A stretch of DNA of 38,053 bases. It comes from an uncultured Planctomycetaceae bacterium. Lineage in GTDB: Bacteria; Planctomycetota; Planctomycetia; Gemmatales; Gemmataceae. Of this stretch, positions 28,818 to 36,665 are shown piece after piece (within the stretch, counting starts at the first letter, position 1; each line of letters begins with the position of its first letter). The position numbers and the translations under genes are program-made. The stretch is taken from positions 1 through 38,053 of the forward strand of contig CAIWHS010000046.1 of assembly GCA_903912515.1 (NCBI GenBank). The letters run 5' to 3'. The notes beneath the pieces are model-generated. The model saw only the letters and a list, made by a program, of their open reading frames with translations, did no database searches and was not told the DNA's origin.

Positions 28818-29315
28818 TTGCTCCATGAAAACAAAATGCAAAATCGCTTGCCCAAGATTCTAATGCGACTTTGGGAAATCAGGGAAATGGCTAACGATCT
28901 TAACGATTCTGCAGGCGATCATTTAGGCCCAGACCAGGCCAATCAGCCATTCCATAGCCTACGGTTCGTAGTCCACCACCACACCTGGCCGCATCCTCAT
29001 TGGGACTGGATGTTAGAAAAAGTTGGCCAACTCATCACCTTTCGCTCGGCCCCAGACGCACTTCATAAACTTTTGGCAGGAACTCCCATTCCCCTAACGG
29101 CGCTGCCCCCACACAGGCTGCTTTATCTCGACTACCAAGGCCCTGTTTCAAACAATCGTGGTGTCGTCCAAAGGGTGTTTTCCGGCAACCTGACATGGCT
29201 ATCAGCACCCGATGGTGCCTACCAGGTCCAGCTTTCCAGTCCTCACTTCAGTGTAACCTTGCTGATTCATGCCAAAACGGAAAGCCACCTTTGGGAGGCT
29301 TGCCCCATTCCATAA
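28818..29315 (+). CDS. Stand-alone LigD 3'-phosphoesterase-like (DNA polymerase ligase N-terminal domain) protein
   Basis: RFVVHHHTWPHPHWDWMLE aligns without gaps to the LigD-PE pattern FVVQKHDASRLHYDFRLE; also HRLLYLDYQGPVSNNRGVVQRV. Start uncertain (28818 or 28887). Confidence 0.65.
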   Translation: MLHENKMQNRLPKILMRLWEIREMANDLNDSAGDHLGPDQANQPFHSLRFVVHHHTWPHPHWDWMLEKVGQLITFRSAPDALHKLLAGTPIPLTALPPHRLLYLDYQGPVSNNRGVVQRVFSGNLTWLSAPDGAYQVQLSSPHFSVTLLIHAKTESHLWEACPIP

Positions 29316-29393
29316 TCAAAATTTGGCCTAAAAACCAAAAAGGCCCCCATCAACTGGGAGCCTGTCAAAAGTTGGCCAAGTTATTTCCAAATC

Positions 29394-30149
29394 TCACTTC
29401 CTTGGCTCCGCTCCACCTTCCAGTAAAGGTGCCGGCTCGGGGTCAGCCGATTTCCCACGCACATGGATTTTCCCGTTCTCTATTCCCAAATCAACAATTT
29501 GATAGTCTGCCCGCGCCTGGTCTGCACCAAACCTTAAAACCGCTGTCGGAAACCCCTGATACCGAAACCACGAAACTTCCACTCCAGACTGCCTCAAACT
29601 GTCAGCCACCTGCTCCAAAAGGTGCTGGGCATGAATGGGTAAGGTACCCACACGCATCCCCAAAAACTGCACCACCACGGTATTTGGCTCATCGTCGGCA
29701 AGCCAAAACCTTGATTCCATCGAAACAATGGTCGACCAAGGTCCCTTGCCATACCGAACACCCACCCGAATTCGATCCGGTAATATTTCTACCCGCGGAT
29801 CATCAGCTATTTCCGGCAACAGGTCGCCCTGCAGCCCGGTTCTAAGCTTCCCTTCTTGTAGGTAGGCGTTGACTGAATCCTGATTAAATTGCGCGTACCA
29901 TTCTTTTTCGCTGGCTATGTTCGCAATCAATTCGACCAATTCTGTGGTGAATTCTTGCGATTTCGCAACACGCTCTGGCCCTTCTGGCAACGCAACCCGG
30001 TCATAAAAGCCCGGGGCACGCCTCGCCAACGACCCTAGCCCCGCTGTCACACCCCCCGTCAAAAGGGTAATCAGCAAAGCCGCCAGGATGAAATTGCGCT
30101 GAAGCACACCTAAGCCCCCATCCCGTTTCGCCTTGGCCCTACAGGGCAA
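29394..30149 (-). CDS. Hypothetical protein with N-terminal TM anchor
   Basis: 251 aa. TM FILAALLITLLTGGVTAGLGSLA followed by a soluble domain. Start uncertain. Confidence 0.7.
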   Translation of the reverse strand: MPCRAKAKRDGGLGVLQRNFILAALLITLLTGGVTAGLGSLARRAPGFYDRVALPEGPERVAKSQEFTTELVELIANIASEKEWYAQFNQDSVNAYLQEGKLRTGLQGDLLPEIADDPRVEILPDRIRVGVRYGKGPWSTIVSMESRFWLADDEPNTVVVQFLGMRVGTLPIHAQHLLEQVADSLRQSGVEVSWFRYQGFPTAVLRFGADQARADYQIVDLGIENGKIHVRGKSADPEPAPLLEGGAEPRK

Positions 30150-30309
30150 GGCCTTCAGCCAAGTAGCCTTAGCAGTCCCAACTCCCCTAGGTCAAGCTGG
30201 CTGTTCATGCCTTAACTACACCACTTGACTCCGCCGCTCTAGCCAAGGTATGCGCCCCCTAACCCAAAGCCCCCTACAGCCGGAGGGGATCACCTTTGGA
30301 AGGAGCATC

Positions 30310-31137
30310 ATGGCCGATCAGTTTGAAATGTCGATTCGCTTGTTCCTCGAACCAGAGGAGGAGGCACTCATGCATGCGCCGGTTGCCGCCAAGGTGGAAG
30401 ATTGGCTCGATCGCAGTCAGTCCATTGAAATTTTCTCTACCAATTTAGGCACATCCCCACAACCAGCTCTTGGATCGGATATTTGGTACCAAAACCTCCG
30501 CCTGAAACGGCACGACCGCCACGCCAGATGGCTCGCTCCAATGCTCGAATTCTCAAAGCATCCAGGTGAAAGAGTGCTAGGATTGGGCAGCACTCTCGGC
30601 AGCGACTGGGTTGAATACGCCCGCCAAGGCGCCGAAATGGTCGTTTGCGATTCCGATCCCAACCATATGGAAATCACTCGGGGCCATTTCAAGTCCATGG
30701 GCAAATCTGCCAAATTTGTTCAACTGGCAGGCCCCACAAAAACTATTCCATTGGCGTCCTGCAGCCTTGATGTTGCCGTGGTCAATTGGCTCAACGAAGG
30801 CGAACCGTTGGCACAAGAGCTCTTTGCCGAACTATTTCGCTGCCTGAAACCAGGCGGTAAAGTCATCGCCTTGGCATGGGCGCGCTACAGCGTGCACTGG
30901 CGCCACTGGCTCAAACCATCGGGCGTGTTTCACCAAATCACCAGCGCCGATGGCCGCAAACTCCTCGAACCATTTCAGGAAACAAAAGTGCGCCGTCGCC
31001 ATTTGCGGCGCGGCGATATGCCCGGCCTGCTACGCTGGATTCCAACTCCGCTGGTTGAGCGGGTCATCGGCAGGGTTGTCGTCCTGAAGGGATTCAAACC
31101 CTTGACTGCATCCATTCCTCTGGGCAAAGTGGCTTAA
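30310..31137 (+). CDS. Putative class I SAM-dependent methyltransferase
   Basis: GERVLGLGSTLGSDWVEYARQGAEMVVCDSDPNHMEITRGHF ... SLDVAVVNWLNEGEPLAQELFAELFRCLKPGGKVIALAW. GGAAGGAGC upstream of ATG at 30310. Confidence 0.75.
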   Translation: MADQFEMSIRLFLEPEEEALMHAPVAAKVEDWLDRSQSIEIFSTNLGTSPQPALGSDIWYQNLRLKRHDRHARWLAPMLEFSKHPGERVLGLGSTLGSDWVEYARQGAEMVVCDSDPNHMEITRGHFKSMGKSAKFVQLAGPTKTIPLASCSLDVAVVNWLNEGEPLAQELFAELFRCLKPGGKVIALAWARYSVHWRHWLKPSGVFHQITSADGRKLLEPFQETKVRRRHLRRGDMPGLLRWIPTPLVERVIGRVVVLKGFKPLTASIPLGKVA

Positions 31138-31160
31138 TTGCCCACGCTCAGGGTTTTGCC

Positions 31161-31802
31161 ATGCACCGCCTTTGGACATTAGGCCACAGCACGCTGGCCC
31201 CAGCCGATTTTATTACCCTCATCAAAGACGCTGGCATCGATGCCATCGCCGATGTGCGCAGCATCCCTTTCAGTGGCCGCCAACCCCATTACTCCTCTCC
31301 AAACCTTGGCAACCTGCTCGATTCGGCAGGCATTCGCCATGTCTATTTGGGAGATTTGGTTGGTGGTCGCCCACCAAATCCAAGTCTTTTCAATTCATCC
31401 GGCAGGGCAGACTTCCAGTCCATGGCCAAGACTGAAAGGTTTCTGCGCGGCCTCGATCGAATCATCGATGGCCTGCATCGAATGAGCATAGGCCTCATGT
31501 GTGGCGAGGAAGACCCCCTCCCCTGCCATCGCTGCTTACTGATAGCCCCCGCCCTCGTTGAAAGAGGAATCATCCCCTTCCACTTGCGCAAAGGTGGCAG
31601 GGTTGAAACCCAAGCCGATTTGGAAAACCGAATCTTGGCCGCCGCAGGCATGGAGCCAGCCCAGGGGGACCTATTCCTCCTAGGTGGCAATCAGGGCCCA
31701 AGCCGGGTTGATTTGGCCCGGCAAATACTGGCCGACAAGCACGCCTGGCGCATCGACGAAACCACAAGCGATCACTCAGACCGGAATATGGAAAACCCAT
31801 AA
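31161..31802 (+). CDS. DUF488 domain protein
   Basis: RLWTLGHSTLAPADFITLIKDAGIDAIADVRSIPFSGRQPHYS ... GLMCGEEDPLPCHRCLLIAPAL. Confidence 0.92.
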   Translation: MHRLWTLGHSTLAPADFITLIKDAGIDAIADVRSIPFSGRQPHYSSPNLGNLLDSAGIRHVYLGDLVGGRPPNPSLFNSSGRADFQSMAKTERFLRGLDRIIDGLHRMSIGLMCGEEDPLPCHRCLLIAPALVERGIIPFHLRKGGRVETQADLENRILAAAGMEPAQGDLFLLGGNQGPSRVDLARQILADKHAWRIDETTSDHSDRNMENP

Positions 31803-32930
31803 AGTGCAAACTTGCCGGCCATTCAAAAAAGAATGGCTCTCCAGGCTCCTCACTCCCAATCCACGGGCAAAAGCCCCTGCAAGGCCACCGCTTGTGCCGT
31901 AAATGCCCACCTTCCACCCTCTCGCTACTTGAGCCAATCGGGCTCCAAATTGATGATAAAGCGGCATCAATCCCTTCTCGTTCGATAGTCGCTCACCAAA
32001 GGGTGGGTTGGTCACGATCCACCCCGGCTCCACTCCGGCAAGGTCTATCTCCCGCGCATCCTTGCATTCAGGCCGCATGAATTTCCCAACACCTGCAGCC
32101 TGAAGGGTCTGCCAAGTCAGGTCCAGAACATCTTCCCGCCAGTCCGAAAGAAATACCTTGTTGGGCAACTCCATTAGCATCTGGCGTTTTGCCCTCTCCC
32201 TCAGGGCACTCATCAATTCACGTCGAAACCCCATCCATGATTGAAAGGCGAATTTGCGATTCAAACCCGGTGGCCTAAGCATGGCCCGATGGGCCGCTTC
32301 AATGGGCAATGTGCCTGAACCGCAAAACGGATCACAAAAAGGCAAATTGGAATCCACTCCTGCCGCCATCAATAATCCTGCTGCCATCGCCTCGTTCAAG
32401 GGTGCCTTGGGCTGGATCGGACGGTATCCCCGCTTGTGCAACGATTGGCCCGAACTGTCCAGCGAAAGAGTCATCTCGTTTCCCACCACCCGAAGATGTA
32501 CAGGAATCATTGGTTCATCAGGGTCCACATTGGGCCGCTTGCCGCCTGCCTTCTCACGAAACTGGTCGCATATCGCATCCTTCACTCTTCTGGATGCGAA
32601 TTGCGAATGAGTGATTTCCCCATCTCGCACCGCAGCATCCACAGCAATAGTTTGCTCAACCCGCATATATGAAGACCAGTTCACTTGCCGGGTGGCCTCA
32701 TACAGGGAATCGGTATCGGTAATTTGCGCCCGGTGGATGGGTATCAAAATTCGAACCGCAGTTCTCAGCCAAAGGTTTGCTCGGCAAATACCTTCCTCAT
32801 CCGAACGAAAGCCCACTCCACCGCGTGATAGGGTGGTCGGTCCAAGCCCAAGCCCCTCCAACTCGGCAGATAAAAACCGCTCCAGCCCTATCGCGCAGGG
32901 GGCATAACACTCAGCAGGCCATTGAAACAT
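31776..32930 (-). CDS. THUMP-domain class I SAM-dependent RNA methyltransferase (RlmL-like)
   Basis: MFQWPAECYAPCAIGLERFLSAELEGLGL ... DSSGQSLHKRGYRPIQPKAPLNEAMAAGLL ... FCDPFCGSGTLPIEAAHRA ... IVTNPPFGERL. Confidence 0.92.
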   Translation of the reverse strand: MFQWPAECYAPCAIGLERFLSAELEGLGLGPTTLSRGGVGFRSDEEGICRANLWLRTAVRILIPIHRAQITDTDSLYEATRQVNWSSYMRVEQTIAVDAAVRDGEITHSQFASRRVKDAICDQFREKAGGKRPNVDPDEPMIPVHLRVVGNEMTLSLDSSGQSLHKRGYRPIQPKAPLNEAMAAGLLMAAGVDSNLPFCDPFCGSGTLPIEAAHRAMLRPPGLNRKFAFQSWMGFRRELMSALRERAKRQMLMELPNKVFLSDWREDVLDLTWQTLQAAGVGKFMRPECKDAREIDLAGVEPGWIVTNPPFGERLSNEKGLMPLYHQFGARLAQVARGWKVGIYGTSGGLAGAFARGLGVRSLESHSFLNGRQVCTLWVFHIPV

Positions 32931-33075
32931 CAGGATTTCCCGGGCTATTGAGCAAAACGGCACCAAAAGGGGTGACCAGACTATCGATTTTAACCTGAAT
33001 CCAACAGGATTCGCCCCCTTGCGTTAGAATGGCAGGGTGGTGAAAAATGATTCGTTAGTGGATTGGACCTGGTTT

Positions 33076-33096
33076 CAGGGGTCCGCCTGACCCCTG
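33076..33096 (+). promoter_or_regulatory. Leader hairpin just upstream of der
   Basis: CAGGGGTC-CGCCT-GACCCCTG, a perfect 8-bp stem ending 19 nt before the ATG at 33116 and just before the GGGAGAG Shine-Dalgarno-like sequence. Confidence 0.55.
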
Positions 33097-33115
33097 TGAT
33101 CCGGGAGAGATTATC

Positions 33116-34720
33116 ATGAGCCTTCCATGCGTGGCCATTGTGGGCAGGCCCAATGTGGGCAAATCCTCTTTGTTCAATTCGCTTGCAAAGCGCAGGATCG
33201 CAATTGTTGATCCAACCGCCGGCGTCACCCGCGACCGCCTCAACACTGCGGTAGCTGCCGGCGAAAAATGGTTCGATCTAGTCGACACAGGTGGTGTCGG
33301 TATTGTCGATGCCGATGAACTGTCCGATGATGTCGATCGCCAAATCCGCCTCGCCATGGAACAGGCGCAAGTAATCATTTTCTTGGTTGATGCCCGCGAG
33401 GGTGTCACAGCTCTCGACCTAACCGTGGCTCAACGCGTTCGCGCCCTCGGAAAACCAATCATGCTGGTCGCAAACAAGTGCGACACTCCTCATATCGACC
33501 AGCAATCCGTCGAATTTTTCCGCCTGGGCTTTGGCGAACCTATTTGTATCAGTGCCCAGCACAACCGTAACCGCGACCAGTTGCTGCACCAAATCGGCAA
33601 AATCCTGCCCGAATCTCGCCCCCAACCAGAAGACCCCATTCTAAAGCTGGCCATTGTCGGCCGAAGAAACACAGGTAAAAGCACCTTTATCAACAGCCTG
33701 GCAGGCCAAGAACGGGTCATTGTCAGCGAGGTGGCTGGTACCACGCGCGACAGTGTCGATGTTCGCTTCGAGAAAGATGGCAATACCGTTCTGGCCATTG
33801 ATACCGCCGGCGTCCGCAAACGCCGTAGCGTCAAGGGAAATATCGAGTTTTACAGTCTGGCCCGCGCCCAACGCTCTATCCGCAGAGCAGATGTCGTCAT
33901 GCTCTTCCTCGAACCTAGATTGCGCGTCTCCAAGGTAGACAAACAGCTTGCCGAATACATCCTCGACCACTCCACCCCGGCGGTTTTCGTCGTCAACAAA
34001 TGGGACCTTGTCCGCGACAAAATCACCACCTCCGAATTGGGAGATTACATCCGCAAGGTTTTCCCAAGCCTCGACTTTGTGCCCATAGCGTTCATTACCG
34101 CTAAAATAGGGCGCAATGTCCCAATGCTTATCGACTTGGCTCGCAGCCTGCAAAAACAGGCACTATCCAGGGCGGCAACCAGTGAACTTAACCGGGTGGT
34201 CCGCGAGGCTATTGACACTAACCAGCCACCAAACAGGCTGGGCCGCACACCCCGTTTCTACTACGCCGCCCAAATCGCCGAATCACCTCCCACCATTGTC
34301 CTGCACACCAACGCCTCAGGCATTTTTGATCCACCCTACATCCGCTACCTCGAACGCACCATCCGCGACCGATTGGGCTTTCAGGATGTCCCAATTCGCC
34401 TGATCATCCAGGGCAAGGGCGTTACCAAAGCCAGAAATAAAAGTGCTGAAAATGATGAGGATTTTTACAAAGGAGAGATCTTCCCTTCCAAAACTGCCGT
34501 CCCCCAACCTCGAAAAGGCCAACCAGAAGAGTTGGATGAATTCGAAGAGGAACCCGACGAAGCACTTGCACCACCCCCACGCAAAGCCCGGCCTCCGGAG
34601 GTGGAATCAAATGATGCTGCAAAACCCGTTAAGCGTGGCAAAATGCCAGACCGCAAGGCCCCACCTGGTAAAAGCCGCGCCGGCAAGGGGAAGAAGCCCC
34701 CTTCAACTTGGGATCTCTAA
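33116..34720 (+). CDS. der: Ribosome biogenesis GTPase Der (EngA) with charged C-terminal extension
   Basis: Two G domains: VAIVGRPNVGKSSLFNSL and LAIVGRRNTGKSTFINSLAGQERVIVSEVAGTTRDSVD. VNKWDLV. KH-like C-terminal region followed by a low-complexity tail. Confidence 0.96.
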   Translation: MSLPCVAIVGRPNVGKSSLFNSLAKRRIAIVDPTAGVTRDRLNTAVAAGEKWFDLVDTGGVGIVDADELSDDVDRQIRLAMEQAQVIIFLVDAREGVTALDLTVAQRVRALGKPIMLVANKCDTPHIDQQSVEFFRLGFGEPICISAQHNRNRDQLLHQIGKILPESRPQPEDPILKLAIVGRRNTGKSTFINSLAGQERVIVSEVAGTTRDSVDVRFEKDGNTVLAIDTAGVRKRRSVKGNIEFYSLARAQRSIRRADVVMLFLEPRLRVSKVDKQLAEYILDHSTPAVFVVNKWDLVRDKITTSELGDYIRKVFPSLDFVPIAFITAKIGRNVPMLIDLARSLQKQALSRAATSELNRVVREAIDTNQPPNRLGRTPRFYYAAQIAESPPTIVLHTNASGIFDPPYIRYLERTIRDRLGFQDVPIRLIIQGKGVTKARNKSAENDEDFYKGEIFPSKTAVPQPRKGQPEELDEFEEEPDEALAPPPRKARPPEVESNDAAKPVKRGKMPDRKAPPGKSRAGKGKKPPSTWDL

Positions 34721-34745
34721 TTTCCGCGTCAAGCATATTTAAAAC

Positions 34746-34781
34746 AAAAAAGGCGCAATCCTCATGGGATGCGCCTTTTTT
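34746..34781. terminator. Bidirectional intrinsic terminator between der and yidD
   Basis: AAAAAAGGCGC-A-ATCC-TCATG-GGAT-GCGCCTTTTTT: GC stem with A-run and T-run flanks. Confidence 0.9.
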
Positions 34782-34803
34782 CTCAGTTTCAAATCAAACT
34801 ATT

Positions 34804-35055
34804 TCACGCCGGATCATACCCGCCGGGGCACCCGGGCCTACAACGTAGTATTCGCATAAAACCCCGCAAAACACCTAATCCAAAGCCATATTTCCCAACT
34901 GCGTCCAATAAATACTGGCTACAGGTTGGCTCAAAACGGCAACACGATTGCGGCAACCATGGTTTCAAAAATAAACGGTACCACGCCACCAACAACCAGA
35001 CTAAAAACAATCCCACACGGTTAAAGATTCCCGAAAAAAACCGCAGGGCTTTCAT
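34804..35055 (-). CDS. yidD: Membrane protein insertion efficiency factor YidD
   Basis: WYRLFLKPWLPQSCCRFEPTCSQYLLDAVGKYGFGLGVLRGFMRILRCRPGCPGGYDPA. Confidence 0.95.
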   Translation of the reverse strand: MKALRFFSGIFNRVGLFLVWLLVAWYRLFLKPWLPQSCCRFEPTCSQYLLDAVGKYGFGLGVLRGFMRILRCRPGCPGGYDPA

Positions 35056-35489
35056 TTCAAATCAGGCTTGGGTAATGCCTCATGCTTGGGCAATGCTACA
35101 CGCTTGGCCCTTGCCTCCAGTCGACCAGCAACCTGCTTGGCCAATTTCGGAAGGGTTTCCATCAGCTCGGTTAATGAGGGAATTCCCCCGCGCCTCGAAG
35201 TCAGAACAAAATCTATCCCGATAGGCAATTGCTGCCGCGTAAGCCGAACCGCCTCGCGCAGTAACCGCCGAACCCTGTTGCGCCGACAATTGTTTCCCAC
35301 TAGCCGCTTGCCAATCGAATAGCCAAATCGCGAAAAACCGCTGCAATTCAGCAGGCCATGCACTGCCAACCACCCCTCAGAAGAGCAGCATCGGTTGTCA
35401 AATACAGCGCGAAAATCAGCCCCCTTATGAAGCCTCATCCAAGGCGCAAATCCCTGTCCAGGCCTTTGCCGCCCAACTAACGGTTCCAC
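35052..35489 (-). CDS. rnpA: Ribonuclease P protein component
   Basis: FGYSIGKRLVGNNCRRNRVRRLLREAVRLTRQQLPIGIDFVLTSRRGG. ATGA overlap with yidD. Start may be internal (MRLHKG...). Confidence 0.92.
   Translation of the reverse strand: MEPLVGRQRPGQGFAPWMRLHKGADFRAVFDNRCCSSEGWLAVHGLLNCSGFSRFGYSIGKRLVGNNCRRNRVRRLLREAVRLTRQQLPIGIDFVLTSRRGGIPSLTELMETLPKLAKQVAGRLEARAKRVALPKHEALPKPDLK
35066..35119. repeat. Degenerate 18-nt tandem repeat in rnpA 3' end
   Basis: gcttgggtaatgcctcat / gcttgggcaatgctacac / gcttggcccttgcctcca, encoding a 6-aa periodic tail (LPKHEA-LPKPDL). Confidence 0.6.
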
Positions 35490-36340
35490 GGCAAATCCAC
35501 CCTAGGATTTTGGGGAATAAGCTTTTCCAATTCTTCAACCAGTTCCACACCTCGCCCTTCTCGCACGGCAGGAATGGTGGGCTTTAATTCCAGCAAAAGG
35601 TCGCCACCCGACAGCCCCATTCCCTTCAAACGCATGCGCTGGCCAGAAGAAACACCTGCAGGAACCTTCACCGTCAATTTTTCCAACTGCAGGTTCGGCA
35701 CCTCCACCTTCGATCCCAATGCAGACTCCTTGAGCGAAAGGGGCACATCAAGAATCAAGTTCAACCCTTCCCGTTTGAACCAAGGGTGAGGGGCATAACG
35801 CACCTGAATCAAAAGGTCTCCCCCCGATCGTCCCTGCCCTTTCAACCGTAATTTCTTCCCCTCCTCCATCCCCTTGGGAATGGTCACCTGAATATCTTTT
35901 CCATCCAACTGAAAACTGGGCTTTCCCCCACTCGCAATCGTTTCCAACGCAACATCCAAAATAACCTCGGTGGCCTCCGGTGGTTGAGGCTTCCGGGTGC
36001 GCCCGCCTCGCCCCCCACGGCCACCCATGCCACCGAACATGTTCATCAGATCTTCCATGTCGATGCCGGCACCGCCAGCACCACCACCCGGAAAACCGCC
36101 GCCGCCAAATGGATTTCCCTGCTCACCAGCATGGCCAAACCGGTCATACTGTTGACGCTTTTCCTTGTCAGCCAAAATCGCGAAGGCTTCCTGAACTTCC
36201 TTGAACTTACTCTCCGAACCTTTGTCACCAGGATTACGGTCAGGATGATAATCCCGGGCCAATTTGCGGTAGGCCTTTTTGAGTTCGTCATCCGACGCGG
36301 TTTTGCTCACACCCAAAACTTCATAAGGATCGCGGGGCAT
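35477..36340 (-). CDS. DnaJ-family co-chaperone of CbpA type (J domain + G/F + C-terminal domains, no zinc finger)
   Basis: DPYEVLGVSKTASDDELKKAYRKLARDYHPDRNPGD, Gly/Phe-rich linker, VTIPKGMEEGKKLRLKGQG. No CxxCxGxG repeats. Confidence 0.93.
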   Translation of the reverse strand: MPRDPYEVLGVSKTASDDELKKAYRKLARDYHPDRNPGDKGSESKFKEVQEAFAILADKEKRQQYDRFGHAGEQGNPFGGGGFPGGGAGGAGIDMEDLMNMFGGMGGRGGRGGRTRKPQPPEATEVILDVALETIASGGKPSFQLDGKDIQVTIPKGMEEGKKLRLKGQGRSGGDLLIQVRYAPHPWFKREGLNLILDVPLSLKESALGSKVEVPNLQLEKLTVKVPAGVSSGQRMRLKGMGLSGGDLLLELKPTIPAVREGRGVELVEELEKLIPQNPRVDLPWNR

Positions 36341-36665
36341 TGCTAGTTAAATCCATCAAAAGATTAAAATTAAGCAACAGGTGATATTTTTCGAGAATTA
36401 TCTCTTCTCACCGATTCTAGCCAAAACCAACACCTTCTGCCTCAGACTGTCCTTCAAAATCACAGCCCAACCCCCAAAAAACCAAAAAATGTTAATCTGT
36501 GACGATAAAACCTAGCTAACCCGATGTCCATTTTCACCAAATAACCCATTTTTCTAATTCAACATTAAAGCCAAACATGGTAGTTTGTAATATAGTTGTT
36601 TTGCTTGCGCCCACTCCTCGTCAATATTCTTAGACCCTCTGTCTGCTATTTCAGGGAGATTAATC

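Noticed and set aside
28610-28855. 81-aa minus ORF spanning the intergenic palindrome
   Set aside because: Its sequence is largely created by the hairpin and it overlaps the end of the TrmB-like gene and start of the next gene.
29342-29362. Short hairpin GGCCCCCA...TGGGAGCC between convergent genes
   Set aside because: Contains a mismatch, short stem and no T-run; too weak to call as a terminator.
29195-29845. 216-aa plus ORF
   Set aside because: Out of frame with the LigD-PE-like gene and antisense to the TM-anchored hypothetical; low-complexity Pro/Lys-rich translation.
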